A stretch of DNA of 64,000 nt from an uncultured Prevotella sp. (lineage in GTDB: Bacteria > Bacteroidota > Bacteroidia > Bacteroidales > Bacteroidaceae), in assembly GCA_934196725.1 (NCBI GenBank), contig CAKPWR010000004.1:6224-70223 (forward strand), read 5' to 3'. Shown one piece after another: positions 34,919-43,930 of this stretch; the stretch's first letter is position 1; every line of letters begins with the position of its first letter. The notes beneath the pieces are model-generated. The model made no database searches. It saw only the letters and a list, made by a program, of their open reading frames with translations, and had not been told where the DNA came from. Made by a program: the position numbers and the translations under genes.

Positions 34919-36025
34919 TTAGGATAATGATATGATAACCCATCTGCCTGATTTCTGCGAGCCTTCTCTGCGGATGACATGTTCTTCCTGCATCTTCTTG
35001 AGATGCTTAAGGATGGCACTTCTATTGATGTTTAGAGTGTTAGCAATCTCTCGGGAAGTGATATTTCCATTGCTGGCGATAAGTTGCAAAATGGCATTTC
35101 TCGTTTCTGGACCACCTTTCTGGACCACCTTCTTGTTTTCTGGACCACCTTTCTGGACCACCTCCTTCTCCGCCTTTTCCATCTTGTTATCTCCTTCCAT
35201 CTGCACTTTGATATCAGCTATCGCAATATCTTCTTCCATAGATTTCTTGTATTCAAGAATCTCGTTTCTCAGGTTTTGCGTGTGCTCTTTCAGCATGAAT
35301 TCCTGGAAGGGTGTCATTGCCTCTTCTTCTCTCGATTCATTGAGGGCTTCGATATACTGCGCCTTATCCTCTTTGATGATTTTAGCAGGCACCAGTCCGA
35401 ACTCAAATTGCAGGTGGTTCATGATGAGGCGCGACATTCTGCCGTTGCCATCCACCCATGGGTGAATAGTAACGAGAATGTTGTGGGCATCGAAGCTCAG
35501 CAGGTAGGCATCTATGGCGTTGGGGCTTTTGATGAGCGCTTCTCTTCGCTGGTTGATGTGGTTGCAGAGTTCTTCCAGTTTCATCGGAACTTTGCGGTAG
35601 TCCATGTAGGAGCGGCCGCCTGCTCCTGCCGTAACGCCAACAAGGCGCAGGTCACCCTTTGATGAGTCGAATTCGCCCATCAATGTACTGTAATGGCTGC
35701 CCGTATTTCTCATCACCAGGGCGGAGAGGTTCTTGAGCATTTCCACGGTGAATGGCTTATGTTCTCTTGCCCATCTGATGGATTGTTCGTAAGCTCTCTT
35801 CAGGTCGAGGTTCATGAGTTGTTCCACCATCGGTTTGCCTTTAGCCGTGATGCCTTCGTCGAAGAGAAGTTGGTTCTCTATCTCGGTTACGGTGGAGCCT
35901 TCGATGGCGGTGGAGTGGGTGATGATAGAGTAGAGATAGAACTTCTGATAGTCTATCTGCTCAGATATTCCCAGCTCCTGGTATTCTTTCAGAACCTCTA
36001 GGAGTTCATTAATCTGCTTGTTCAT
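34919..36025 (-). CDS. Fic family protein with C-terminal winged helix
   Basis: A 368-aa Fic-domain protein, expected to transfer AMP or a similar group to target proteins. The inhibitory helix motif is present near the N-terminus (STAIEG, matching [S/T]xxxE[G/N]), so it is a class II, self-inhibited enzyme. The catalytic motif is HPWVDGNGRMSR (residues about 195-206). The last 75 residues form a winged helix (ITSREIANTLNINRSAILKHL), after a linker with a duplicated VVQKGGPE segment. The start at 36025 is set by the promoter at 36056-36063. A truncated second copy lies at 43931-44777. Confidence 0.9.
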   Translation of the reverse strand: MNKQINELLEVLKEYQELGISEQIDYQKFYLYSIITHSTAIEGSTVTEIENQLLFDEGITAKGKPMVEQLMNLDLKRAYEQSIRWAREHKPFTVEMLKNLSALVMRNTGSHYSTLMGEFDSSKGDLRLVGVTAGAGGRSYMDYRKVPMKLEELCNHINQRREALIKSPNAIDAYLLSFDAHNILVTIHPWVDGNGRMSRLIMNHLQFEFGLVPAKIIKEDKAQYIEALNESREEEAMTPFQEFMLKEHTQNLRNEILEYKKSMEEDIAIADIKVQMEGDNKMEKAEKEVVQKGGPENKKVVQKGGPETRNAILQLIASNGNITSREIANTLNINRSAILKHLKKMQEEHVIRREGSQKSGRWVIISLS

Positions 36026-36047
36026 AACGCTTCTTTTTGTAACTGAA

Positions 36048-36075
36048 TCTTTCTGCAAAGATACGACGAATATTT
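36048..36075 (-). promoter_or_regulatory. fic promoter in a 28-nt shared block
   Basis: The minus strand carries TATCTTTG (36056-36063). The surrounding 28 nt are identical to the promoter block of the ATPase gene at 47534-47561, though the two genes are unrelated. Confidence 0.75.
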
Positions 36076-37960
36076 AGAAAGCAAAGAATTTCTCTTGCAT
36101 TTTCTCTTTGAGGTTAAACTTCTTTGTTGTATCTAGAGCTCGTTCAATGCAGATGAACTTCTTATCAGTATGCTGCATAAAGTATTCTACTGTTTCATCG
36201 TTGAGATTTGCATCTACAGTAATATAGGCCTCCTTTTTTCCATCTGTTGCCCAATAAACTGTGTTTTGGGTAAAGCTGGCTTGCTTTTCCAGTTTATAGG
36301 TAAGCATGAAGCCTTGTTTGATAAGTATTTCTGTTATCAGTTCCTCTTCATTAAATACGAGTGTAAGCTGGCTCTCTTTTTCCTTGATATAATCATGGAA
36401 AAGGGCAAGATTCTCTTCCTCGTTCTTTGTTGGGTCTGGTGTAAAGTCTGTTCTTGGGAAACTTGACTTTGACAGGGTGAAGACCTTGAAGCCTAACTGG
36501 TTGAGCTGCTGCTTGTATTCCTCGTCAAGGATTTTTCCTTCGCTTTCTTTTTGATATCTTTCAACCACAGCTTTATTGCGGGCAATGGTTATTTCGCTGA
36601 TGGTCTTGTAGCCAGCTTTATAAGCTGGAGATTTTTTATCTGTGAATTCTGGGATTTGTACAAGGATGAATTTTCTGTGAGCTAATTGTTGGTTGTTTAG
36701 CTTAACCACCGAGTGTCCCGTTGTACCAGAACCTGCAAAGAAATCTAGAATGATGTCATTTTCTCTTGTTGCAATTTCAAAAATTTTGCTTAACAGTTTT
36801 GTAGGTTTCGGATTATCGAAAATATCAGCAGCACCTAACAATTCTTTTAATTCCTTGGCAGCTTCTTGGTTATGACCGACTTCCTTGTTTGTCCACCAAG
36901 TCCAAGCATTGACACCATCCACTTCTGACAAAAAGTTCTTTTTACGAGGACGAGAAGTACCATCAGCACCGAACCAAATTCGATTGTCCTTTACTAAATC
37001 ATTAAACGTTTCTTTAGATAAAGCCCAACATCTTCCTATCGGTGGTGTATACTCTATTCCTGTAGGAGTGGTAATTGTATAGAATTGTGATTCGGTTGCA
37101 TGACCTGTTTGCCCTGTGATGTCAACCGAAGCCCATTTTCCACGAGGATCATTATCTGGATTCTTATATTCAGACGCTCTTTCCTCTGTTAATTCAATCT
37201 TGTTTAATGTTGGTTTTAGCTTCTCGATATTTTTGGCATAAACTAATATATAATCATGGGCTGGACCAAGATTGCATCTTGCATCAGGGGAAGTACGTTT
37301 TTGCCATACAATATTTGCCACAAAATTTTCCTCAAAGAATATTTCATCGCATAGCTTATGAAGATGATGCATTTCGTGATCATCAATAGATATGAATATA
37401 ACACCATCTTCTTTTAATAAATTGCGAGCAATTAAAAGACGACTATACATTAAGTCTAACCAACTGCTATGATAACGCCCTTCTGTATTAGAATTAGTAT
37501 CAATGTTTGTACCGTGTTCGCTTCTTTCCCAGTATTGTTCTTTACTCTCGTAATAATTATCTTTATAAACTCTGTCTTCTCCTGTATTATATGGTGGATC
37601 AATATAGATACACTTCACCTTATTTCTGTAACTGGAAGTCAATACTTTGAGCACTTCGAGGTTTTCACCTTCAATGATGATATTCTCGGTAGTCTCTGCA
37701 TTTACGCTTCGCTTCTCATCATAGTGTAATGTGGCACGTGTTGGGGTGAAAGCGTTGCGTTTTGCCGCTGATTTGCCAAACCAGCGGAACTCGTAACGCT
37801 CTGTTTCTTCTACACTATTTGGGTTCACTGCCTTTTTCACCTCGTTAATGTCGAGATATCCCTCCTGTGTAAACCAGTCTGGGAACAACTCACGCAGTTT
37901 GCTGAGTCGTTCCTCGTTCATGTCGGGTGATAGGGTGATATGTTCTTTATATGTTTCCAT
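36074..37960 (-). CDS. mod: Type III restriction-modification system, Mod methyltransferase
   Basis: A 628-aa N6-adenine (beta-class) DNA methyltransferase. It has the catalytic motif IV DPPYNTGED near residue 121 and motif I FFAGSGTTGHS near residue 415, in the order (IV before I) typical of type III Mod. The target-recognition region lies between them. Its start overlaps the end of res by 14 nt, so the two are coupled. It methylates one strand of an asymmetric site that cannot be deduced here. No simple repeats that would cause phase variation are seen in the 5' part. Confidence 0.94.
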   Translation of the reverse strand: METYKEHITLSPDMNEERLSKLRELFPDWFTQEGYLDINEVKKAVNPNSVEETERYEFRWFGKSAAKRNAFTPTRATLHYDEKRSVNAETTENIIIEGENLEVLKVLTSSYRNKVKCIYIDPPYNTGEDRVYKDNYYESKEQYWERSEHGTNIDTNSNTEGRYHSSWLDLMYSRLLIARNLLKEDGVIFISIDDHEMHHLHKLCDEIFFEENFVANIVWQKRTSPDARCNLGPAHDYILVYAKNIEKLKPTLNKIELTEERASEYKNPDNDPRGKWASVDITGQTGHATESQFYTITTPTGIEYTPPIGRCWALSKETFNDLVKDNRIWFGADGTSRPRKKNFLSEVDGVNAWTWWTNKEVGHNQEAAKELKELLGAADIFDNPKPTKLLSKIFEIATRENDIILDFFAGSGTTGHSVVKLNNQQLAHRKFILVQIPEFTDKKSPAYKAGYKTISEITIARNKAVVERYQKESEGKILDEEYKQQLNQLGFKVFTLSKSSFPRTDFTPDPTKNEEENLALFHDYIKEKESQLTLVFNEEELITEILIKQGFMLTYKLEKQASFTQNTVYWATDGKKEAYITVDANLNDETVEYFMQHTDKKFICIERALDTTKKFNLKEKMQEKFFAF

Positions 37961-40664
37961 TTTCTTTATCTGTATTTATAGTTTGGTCGGCTTGCGACTT
38001 AAATGTTTTGTATTCACGAATAGGAGCTTTATAATATGCCTCGATGCCTATTGAGCGGAAGTGTTTGATGGCGCATTCTATTCTAGCTACTTCGTGAGGT
38101 GAAAGTGCTTTGGTGTCTGTAATGTCGTTCGTTCCCTTTATCTCCACAACGAAGTAATACTCCCGCTTGTCGTTTGTGTCTTTTAATGATACTCGTTTCA
38201 ATACCACTCCAAAGTCAGGATTATAAGAACCTATTGGGGTAGGAATCTTGTACCATGAAGGGAATTTCAGGAAGCACACGACATCTGAGTTTTCTTTGTC
38301 TGCGTCTGTTGCGAAATCTCGTTCGAGTGTACTATCATATAGAGTCTTGTCCCATACTCCATGATTAGGAGTAGAGACGTAATTCTCACATCCGTCTTTT
38401 GTAAAGTCCTCAAAGTTGAAAGGAAAATGCTCATTGGTAGGTGAGTATTCTACGCATCTGGTTAACTCTTCCAACTGAATCTGCTTGATTTTGAATACTG
38501 CCTGTTCCATATATACAGGCGGATTCTTTAAGTATTGTTCTTTGTTGGTGATACCAAGTAGAATCTGCAGTACCGAATTGTAGCATAAACCAGTCTTCTC
38601 GCTTAAATCTTCAAGTAAATCCTGTGGAGTAAAACGGCCATGCAATTTGTAATCTTCCGATCCGACGTATTCGCGAGATAAATCTTCGATATTGTTCACT
38701 CTATAGCTTGCCACCTCCGCTTTATAATCACCGATACTTATCTCGCTCAGCGCTTCTATAGAACGGCGGATGATAGCATCTTCATCGAAATGTACACGAT
38801 AGGTTGTCTTCTTAGCAATGACATTCCAAAAACGGCGGAACATGCTATTAAAGGACTCGTCCTTTTTCAGAGTGAATGTTACTCTGTTCTTGTGCATTCC
38901 TTTATGGGTATGCTTCAACTTGGCAGATACATCCTTGGTGCCGAAAGCCTTCTCATTCTCGTTCTGATAGCTGCGAGCGAAAGTTTCATAAGTTTCGTTT
39001 GGAACTACTGTGAGCTGGTTGATGATTTTATCATCCTGTGCATCTTCAGGGTCATAGATGCGCTGACCTTGTTGGTTCACGCAAATTCGAAGACCACGGC
39101 CTATCTCTTGTCTTTTTTTGTTTTCTGAGTAGCTTTCGTTGAGAGTAGCTATTCCGAACACATTTGGATTATCCCATCCCACGCCAAGTGCTGAATGAGA
39201 GAATATAAACTCTATAGGACTATCGAATGACAATAGCAGTTGCTTGTTATGCAGTATCTGGTCGTAAATGTCCTTATTGTCTTTATTGGTTCTCTCATTA
39301 TCCGTGTATTCTCCTTGTGTGGTTTTGGCAAAGTAGAATCCCTGTACTGCCTTGATTTGTTCCTTTGAAGGAGATACGCCATTATGAAACTCCGCATACA
39401 CTTTGGTAAATTGCTCTTCGAATATATTCTTGATGACAGGATTGGTGGTGCTCATATAGTTTGCCACCCTATCTATGAATATGAGAGATAGATTCTTGAT
39501 ACCTTGTGGGCGTAAGCGAAGTCGGTTCTCAAAGTGGCGACGAATAAGCCATTCTAGTTGTAATGCCCAAATCTGTTCCTTATTGGCTGAAGAATTCCCT
39601 TGCGTAATACTTGTTCCGTTGGTAAACTCCACAGTCCACTTTCTTGTACTCATCTTCTTATAGATACGGCTGATAGTAAAGTCTGTATAGGAATCATTTC
39701 CTGATTTTACAGCCAGATTATCTCCTTTTTTAAGGAAATTCGAATCCTTGAACAGAAAGTTTTCCTTTGACTTATTGAATCTCCACAGTTTCAACTTAAT
39801 CTTTGGTTCGCCTTTTGTTTCTTGCACATCGCTGATTTCTATTTTCAAGGTTGCTTCATCGTTTTTCTCCGTCACGGTGAGCACTTCTATCTTCTTGACA
39901 AGTCCAAGACGATAGCTATCGTTAGGTGTGAGTTGATAAAGCATGTTCATTTTTACAGCATGGGTTGCAGAATAACGAAACTTGAACAATGGATGCAACT
40001 TTGAAAGCCACTCCTTGGAATTGTCTGTGTCCATTCCCTCTTGTGGTTCATCCATAAAGATGATAGGATGGGTTCTGCCGACAGCTTCAATATGAGGTTT
40101 GTTATTAAACAAGTCTTCACGTACAGCTTGATTAAGAATCTTATCTTCAGAATTGAATGAAGCCATGGTCATTATCATCAACTGAGGAGTTTCTGCAGTG
40201 ATGAAGTCTCTTAGATAACTCAATTTAGAGCTATCGTAAACAAATGCATTCAGTGAGGCTTCGTATCTTTCTTCCAATTGTTCCTTAAAGTTGTAGAAAG
40301 TATCTATAACCCCTTGTCTGATAGGAACAGACGGAACTAATACAATGAACTTTGTGAGTCCATATTCTTTGTATAGTTCGTATGCAGTTTGGATATAAGT
40401 AAGAGTCTTTCCTGTACCTGTTTCCATTTCGATGCATGCATCTTGCGATTCTTGCAGGTTTGCATTACTCTGGGAAATATGGTTCTCTTCAATGATCCTT
40501 TGGATGTTGGCATACAATTCCTTCGGAGGCAATGAGCAATAGTTCGCCCTAATGTCTTCGTCTGTAGAATTGTCATATGTATTCTTCTCCATACCTCTAA
40601 AGACTTCCACTACGCTATGAATGGCAATCTTTTGATGTTCTGGGTTTTCTAATCTAAATTGCAT
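37947..40664 (-). CDS. res: Type III restriction-modification system, Res subunit
   Basis: A 905-aa ATP-dependent restriction subunit. The superfamily 2 helicase domain has Walker A METGTGKT near residue 68 and the DEAD-like box IFMDEPQE. Helicase motif VI is seen as QEIGRGLRICVN. The C-terminal endonuclease domain shows the PD...(E)xK pattern: YNPDFGVVL, then VVEIKGTND. I use the ATG at 40664 (MQFRLENPEHQ); the open frame to 40787 runs through the promoter -7 element. The gene is A+T-rich relative to the core. The order res-mod is the reverse of the classic mod-res. Confidence 0.94.
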   Translation of the reverse strand: MQFRLENPEHQKIAIHSVVEVFRGMEKNTYDNSTDEDIRANYCSLPPKELYANIQRIIEENHISQSNANLQESQDACIEMETGTGKTLTYIQTAYELYKEYGLTKFIVLVPSVPIRQGVIDTFYNFKEQLEERYEASLNAFVYDSSKLSYLRDFITAETPQLMIMTMASFNSEDKILNQAVREDLFNNKPHIEAVGRTHPIIFMDEPQEGMDTDNSKEWLSKLHPLFKFRYSATHAVKMNMLYQLTPNDSYRLGLVKKIEVLTVTEKNDEATLKIEISDVQETKGEPKIKLKLWRFNKSKENFLFKDSNFLKKGDNLAVKSGNDSYTDFTISRIYKKMSTRKWTVEFTNGTSITQGNSSANKEQIWALQLEWLIRRHFENRLRLRPQGIKNLSLIFIDRVANYMSTTNPVIKNIFEEQFTKVYAEFHNGVSPSKEQIKAVQGFYFAKTTQGEYTDNERTNKDNKDIYDQILHNKQLLLSFDSPIEFIFSHSALGVGWDNPNVFGIATLNESYSENKKRQEIGRGLRICVNQQGQRIYDPEDAQDDKIINQLTVVPNETYETFARSYQNENEKAFGTKDVSAKLKHTHKGMHKNRVTFTLKKDESFNSMFRRFWNVIAKKTTYRVHFDEDAIIRRSIEALSEISIGDYKAEVASYRVNNIEDLSREYVGSEDYKLHGRFTPQDLLEDLSEKTGLCYNSVLQILLGITNKEQYLKNPPVYMEQAVFKIKQIQLEELTRCVEYSPTNEHFPFNFEDFTKDGCENYVSTPNHGVWDKTLYDSTLERDFATDADKENSDVVCFLKFPSWYKIPTPIGSYNPDFGVVLKRVSLKDTNDKREYYFVVEIKGTNDITDTKALSPHEVARIECAIKHFRSIGIEAYYKAPIREYKTFKSQADQTINTDKENGNI

Positions 40665-40990
40665 GAATCTTCGATGTTTTAATGATGTACTCACAATTGT
40701 CTTTGCGTGATATAAGCTTCTTTCTTTCTTGAATATATATATATAGAAAAATCGGCTCTTCTTTGCAAGTTTAGTGCAAAGGTACATTTTTTTTTGAATT
40801 ATTTATCCAAAAATGACTTTTAATTCTAATTCAGACTATTTTTTTTGTATTTTAAGGCATAAATGCTTGTAATTTTCAATCTTTCTTCGTACCTTTGCCA
40901 CTTGAAGGGTGAGGAATCTGATTTATAGAGGATTCGGAATCATCCGGAAGGTGGAAGAAAGTAATGTGGAACTTTAAAAGCGAAAGAAAT
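40665..40990. promoter_or_regulatory. Divergent promoter region between res and TA module 1
   Basis: A 326-nt gap. The minus-strand TACCTTTG at 40777-40784 starts res with a leader of about 110 nt; the plus-strand TA promoter is at 40866-40897. The rest is A+T-rich with nothing else recognised. Confidence 0.65.
40866..40897 (+). promoter_or_regulatory. Promoter of TA module 1
   Basis: CTTG at 40866-40869, 20 nt spacer, TACCTTTG at 40890-40897. The 13 nt before the -7 element read CAATCTTTCTTCG, shared with TA module 3 and, with one change, with the patatin gene. Confidence 0.75.
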
Positions 40991-41263
40991 ATGGAGGAAA
41001 AGAAATATCATATCGAGGAATCGGAGATTGCTGGTGATAAGGTCTGTGAGCCATCGCCTGCTTATCGTTCATCAGTATCATCAGCATCATCAGTATCATG
41101 GGATGAGGCTTATAACGCCGATTCCTATCCTATGGGACGCTCGTTGGAGCAGGTGATGGAGCATTGCTCAGAAATAGACAAGCACTTGGATGACCCGAAC
41201 TATGGAATGTCGTGGGAGGAATTTGATGCTCATTTACGTAAAACGATTCCAGGATGGTTATAA
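40991..41263 (+). CDS. Antitoxin of TA module 1
   Basis: A 90-aa acidic protein preceding and overlapping (10 nt) a RelE/ParE-type toxin gene, hence the antitoxin. It begins MEEKKYHIEESEIAGDK, a segment conserved in all copies here. A Ser/Ala-rich stretch follows, then PMGRSLEQVMEHCSEIDKHL. The C-terminal 18 residues (MSWEEFDAHLRKTIPGWL) are unlike module 3. I use the ATG at 40991: an upstream ATG (40964) is not conserved in module 2, where the same place holds a stop codon. There is no recognised DNA-binding fold, so autoregulation is uncertain. Confidence 0.75.
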   Translation: MEEKKYHIEESEIAGDKVCEPSPAYRSSVSSASSVSWDEAYNADSYPMGRSLEQVMEHCSEIDKHLDDPNYGMSWEEFDAHLRKTIPGWL

Positions 41264-41592
41264 GACAGGATGAGGTCTTCATGCAAGAATTTCAGAAATG
41301 TCTTGTTTTTGCATTAGAAGAGTTTGGCAAGAAGACGGTTGGGAAAAGGCAAGAGCAGATGTCTCGTATCATGCATCGGTTGAAAATGATGCCTGAGAGT
41401 TATCCGTTTGTGCCTGAACTGCAGAAATGGAGAATGTATCGTGGTGCCATCATCATGAAGAACTTCAAGATTATCTATTTCTATAATGAAGAGAAAGATA
41501 TCATCTGGCTGGTGGATCTCTGGGATATGCGCCAAGACCCTCGTAAGCTGAACCTGCGAGCCAGGAGAATAGAAATAAAGGATTATCATTAG
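41254..41592 (+). CDS. RelE/ParE-type toxin of TA module 1
   Basis: A 112-aa basic protein of the RelE/ParE superfamily, expected to act on ribosome-bound mRNA or gyrase; which one cannot be told. The C-terminal half holds the family core strands: RGAIIMKNFKIIYFYNEE and IIWLVDLWDMRQDPRKL. The first 49 residues differ from the toxin of module 3, while the last 63 are nearly identical, including at the DNA level. The start overlaps the antitoxin stop by 10 nt. Confidence 0.82.
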   Translation: MVIRQDEVFMQEFQKCLVFALEEFGKKTVGKRQEQMSRIMHRLKMMPESYPFVPELQKWRMYRGAIIMKNFKIIYFYNEEKDIIWLVDLWDMRQDPRKLNLRARRIEIKDYH

Positions 41593-41613
41593 AACTTTAA
41601 AAGTGAAAGAAAT

Positions 41614-41901
41614 ATGGAGGAAAAGAAATATCATATCGAGGAATCGAAGATAGCTGGGGATAAGGCTTGTGAGCCATCACCTGCTTATGCAACTGTTGCA
41701 TCAGAGCCTGTATCTCATCACGTGATTGATTCTGGGATAGAGCAGGAAGATGAAATTCCTGTTCTTAAAAATCATTTCAGTTACGAGGGGCTTATGGATA
41801 GTATCGATTATTGTGAAACCATAAAGGATGATCTTTCTAAATGGGAGTCTGTTGATGCCTTTAACGAACGTTTATATGAGGAATTCCCATGGCTGAGATA
41901 G
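41614..41901 (+). CDS. Antitoxin of TA module 2
   Basis: A 95-aa acidic protein, paralogue of the module 1 antitoxin, starting 21 nt after the module 1 toxin. The first 25 residues match (MEEKKYHIEESKIAGDKACE), as does the upstream leader AACTTTAAAAGTGAAAG. The rest is different, ending YEEFPWLR. It overlaps the next gene by 13 nt. No promoter is seen between modules 1 and 2, so they probably form one transcript. Confidence 0.72.
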   Translation: MEEKKYHIEESKIAGDKACEPSPAYATVASEPVSHHVIDSGIEQEDEIPVLKNHFSYEGLMDSIDYCETIKDDLSKWESVDAFNERLYEEFPWLR

Positions 41902-42212
41902 TTGTTCACAAGCTGTATGAAGAAAAGGAACGCCAGTATATTATCGATGCTTATGAGAATTTTGGTAAGAAAACAGCTCGAAGATGGAAAGAAGAACTGA
42001 TGAAAATTCAGAACTTCCTGAAAAAATATCCTGAAGGTAAGCCCCCTTTTCTTGGTGCACCGAAGTTTAGCTATTTGCTTCGGGGTGCTAATTTTATGCG
42101 TAATTTCAAGTTGGTTTATTATTATGATGAATCCTTGGATATAGTGCATATTGTTGATATTTGGGATATGAGGCAGAATCCAAAAAGACTCTCAGTCTCA
42201 AAATATAAATGA
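41889..42212 (+). CDS. RelE/ParE-type toxin of TA module 2
   Basis: A 107-aa basic protein. It is a more distant paralogue of the other two toxins: the N-terminal ENFGKKTARRWKEEL helix pattern and the C-terminal core (FMRNFKLVYYYDESL, then VDIWDMRQNPKRL) are recognisable, but most positions differ. The module 2 pair is likely non-cross-reacting with modules 1 and 3, which is inference from the divergence. Confidence 0.8.
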   Translation: MAEIVVHKLYEEKERQYIIDAYENFGKKTARRWKEELMKIQNFLKKYPEGKPPFLGAPKFSYLLRGANFMRNFKLVYYYDESLDIVHIVDIWDMRQNPKRLSVSKYK

Positions 42213-42219
42213 TTATGTA

Positions 42220-42325
42220 GAACTTTAAAAACGAAAGAAAAATAGAGGAAAAGAAATATCATATCGAGGAATCTAAAATTGCAGGGGGACAGAATGAACC
42301 TTTGTGGTTTTATGACCTCATGTGA
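42220..42325 (+). pseudogene. Relic of a further antitoxin gene, start codon lost
   Basis: Directly after the module 2 toxin the conserved leader and antitoxin 5' end recur (AACTTTAAAAACGAAAG, then codons for EEKKYHIEESKIAGG), but the start codon is ATA (42242-42244) and the frame ends at TGA 42323-42325 after 27 codons. It marks a third tandem module that was lost. Confidence 0.8.
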
Positions 42326-42491
42326 CTGCTGCATCGGCAAAAGCGTCGCCCGGCATTATCGGATAAAAAGTAGTCGAGGCGAAGATGCCTACACTTTACT
42401 TCTGCAGCAATAAAGAAAGTGAATTAAAGAATTAATGAATTTATTTAAATTCAAGTTTGCCGGACATCCAAGCTTGTTGCTATTAAGAATT

Positions 42492-43712
42492 ATGAAGAGA
42501 ACATTACTCGCTTCAGCTTTCGCAGTCGTAGCGCTGGCTGCCAGTGCACAGGTATCAGAAGTGGCCACGGTGAAGGGCGAAGGATTTGGTTTCATTCCAA
42601 AGAATTTGACTACCACTGGTGTCATCACTCCTTATTCAACCATCGGTATAGAGTATAATTGGGATGCCCTGCCACCTACGGTAGGTTTTACGGTTTATGA
42701 TGCTTCCTCTTTTAATGTGGAGAAAAGCTTCACTTACAGCCCTGAGGTATTTTTTATCAATTATACGCCTATGAAAGCTTTGGCCGACTTCACTACCAAG
42801 GAGGTTATAAATAAAGGTAATGAGGAGGCCTATTGGGGACAGGTTAATGGTGTATATGGTGAAGACGGTTTTGAGACACCGATTACGACAATGGATGAAT
42901 TCAAGGCTGCTGTGGCTAAAATAATGGGTAATGATAAGGTAGAATTCTTTACTGATTACAGTGGAAAATTCGCTTTCCATTATGGCGACTGGCAAGAGTT
43001 TAATGGGTGGGCTGATAAGGATGTGCCCGAAGTTAGAGAGTGTTACTTTTATTATAATCCTGCTGACAATAAACTGCATTTGGTAACTAATCAGTTGGTG
43101 ACAGCAGAGATTGATACTTCTAATTTGACTTGGGTGAAGAATGATAACGATAAGAGTTCGGAGAGCGTAGTGGGGGAAAAAATCTGTCATGTAAAAATGT
43201 ACGATTATGATACCAACTGTAATGAGAGTTCCAATCCCTACCTTACTCAAAATGTGTTTAACAATGATGATAAGTATGAGTTCCTGGTGAAAACCTATAA
43301 ACAGGTACCAGCTCCAGCTTCATCCTTGTACGAATCAACGAAAGGCATAAAAAACGGAAAGTTCATTCTTTGCAAGGATGCACAGGATAAATACTATGAG
43401 TCTTATCTTGTAGTAAAGAATGAGGATGGAAAGGAACTGATTACCATTCCAAACGCTAGTTATAACGATATTTTTTGTGTGTATCGTGCCAACGGTAAGA
43501 CTTATATCGAGAATAGTGAATATCTTAGAAATAGTAAAAATATACAATACGTAATCTATCAGCTCGACAAGACTGATACCGGCATCACAGAGCTTGCCCG
43601 CACCCAGGCGGTGAAGTCAGCCAAGACCTTCAATATGGCTGGCATGCTGGTAGGCAAGGATGCCAAGGGCTTGGTTATCCAGCAGGGTGGCAAGAAATAC
43701 TTTAACAAGTAG
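42492..43712 (+). CDS. Secreted protein of unknown function with GKK-type C-terminal tail
   Basis: A 406-aa exported protein. The signal peptide is MKRTLLASAFAVVALAASAQ; I use the ATG at 42492 because it begins this signal. The mature part is Asn/Asp/Tyr-rich and beta-like, without a recognised domain. The C-terminus resembles the short sorting tails of Prevotella surface proteins: KTFNMAGMLVGKDAKGLVIQ, then GGKKYFNK. A leftover of a similar tail follows at 43720-43755. It lies between TA relic b and the fic pseudogene; its link to those genes is unclear. Confidence 0.75.
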   Translation: MKRTLLASAFAVVALAASAQVSEVATVKGEGFGFIPKNLTTTGVITPYSTIGIEYNWDALPPTVGFTVYDASSFNVEKSFTYSPEVFFINYTPMKALADFTTKEVINKGNEEAYWGQVNGVYGEDGFETPITTMDEFKAAVAKIMGNDKVEFFTDYSGKFAFHYGDWQEFNGWADKDVPEVRECYFYYNPADNKLHLVTNQLVTAEIDTSNLTWVKNDNDKSSESVVGEKICHVKMYDYDTNCNESSNPYLTQNVFNNDDKYEFLVKTYKQVPAPASSLYESTKGIKNGKFILCKDAQDKYYESYLVVKNEDGKELITIPNASYNDIFCVYRANGKTYIENSEYLRNSKNIQYVIYQLDKTDTGITELARTQAVKSAKTFNMAGMLVGKDAKGLVIQQGGKKYFNK

Positions 43713-43719
43713 CATTGCT

Positions 43720-43755
43720 ATCCTGCAGGGTGGGAAGAAAAATTTCGACAAGTAG
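43720..43755 (+). pseudogene. Leftover tail of a second secreted protein
   Basis: Twelve codons reading ILQGGKKNFDK and TAG, almost the same as the last codons of the preceding gene (IQQGGKKYFNK). The body of the second gene is missing, as expected from deletion between two tandem paralogues. Confidence 0.6.
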
Positions 43756-43760
43756 CAAAT

Positions 43761-43779
43761 CCCTCCGGTCCCCGGAGGG
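43761..43779 (+). terminator. GC-rich hairpin after the secreted-protein gene
   Basis: An 8-bp stem (CCCTCCGG pairing with CCGGAGGG) with a 3-nt loop. There is no T-tract, so termination is uncertain. Confidence 0.4.
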
Positions 43780-43850
43780 GCCAATTCTCAATAACCGCTG
43801 GTGGAATGACCGAAGGGAATGGAACCTGCGGATAAGCATATAGCAATAGA

Positions 43851-43915
43851 AATCGTCCCCAAAGGGGGCGAACCGGAGCAAGAATTGTTGTAGTTCGTCT
43901 TCTTTGGGGACGATT
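43851..43915. repeat. 14-bp perfect inverted repeat
   Basis: AATCGTCCCCAAAG at 43851-43864 and its exact complement at 43902-43915, enclosing 37 nt. It sits directly beside the left end of the duplicated fic segment and could be the end of a small element or a hairpin. Confidence 0.65.
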
Positions 43916-43930
43916 GGGTGTTATAATCTA

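Noticed and set aside
40665-40787. Longer start for the Res subunit at 40787
   Set aside because: The extension runs through the promoter -7 element at 40777-40784, so it cannot be translated from that promoter.
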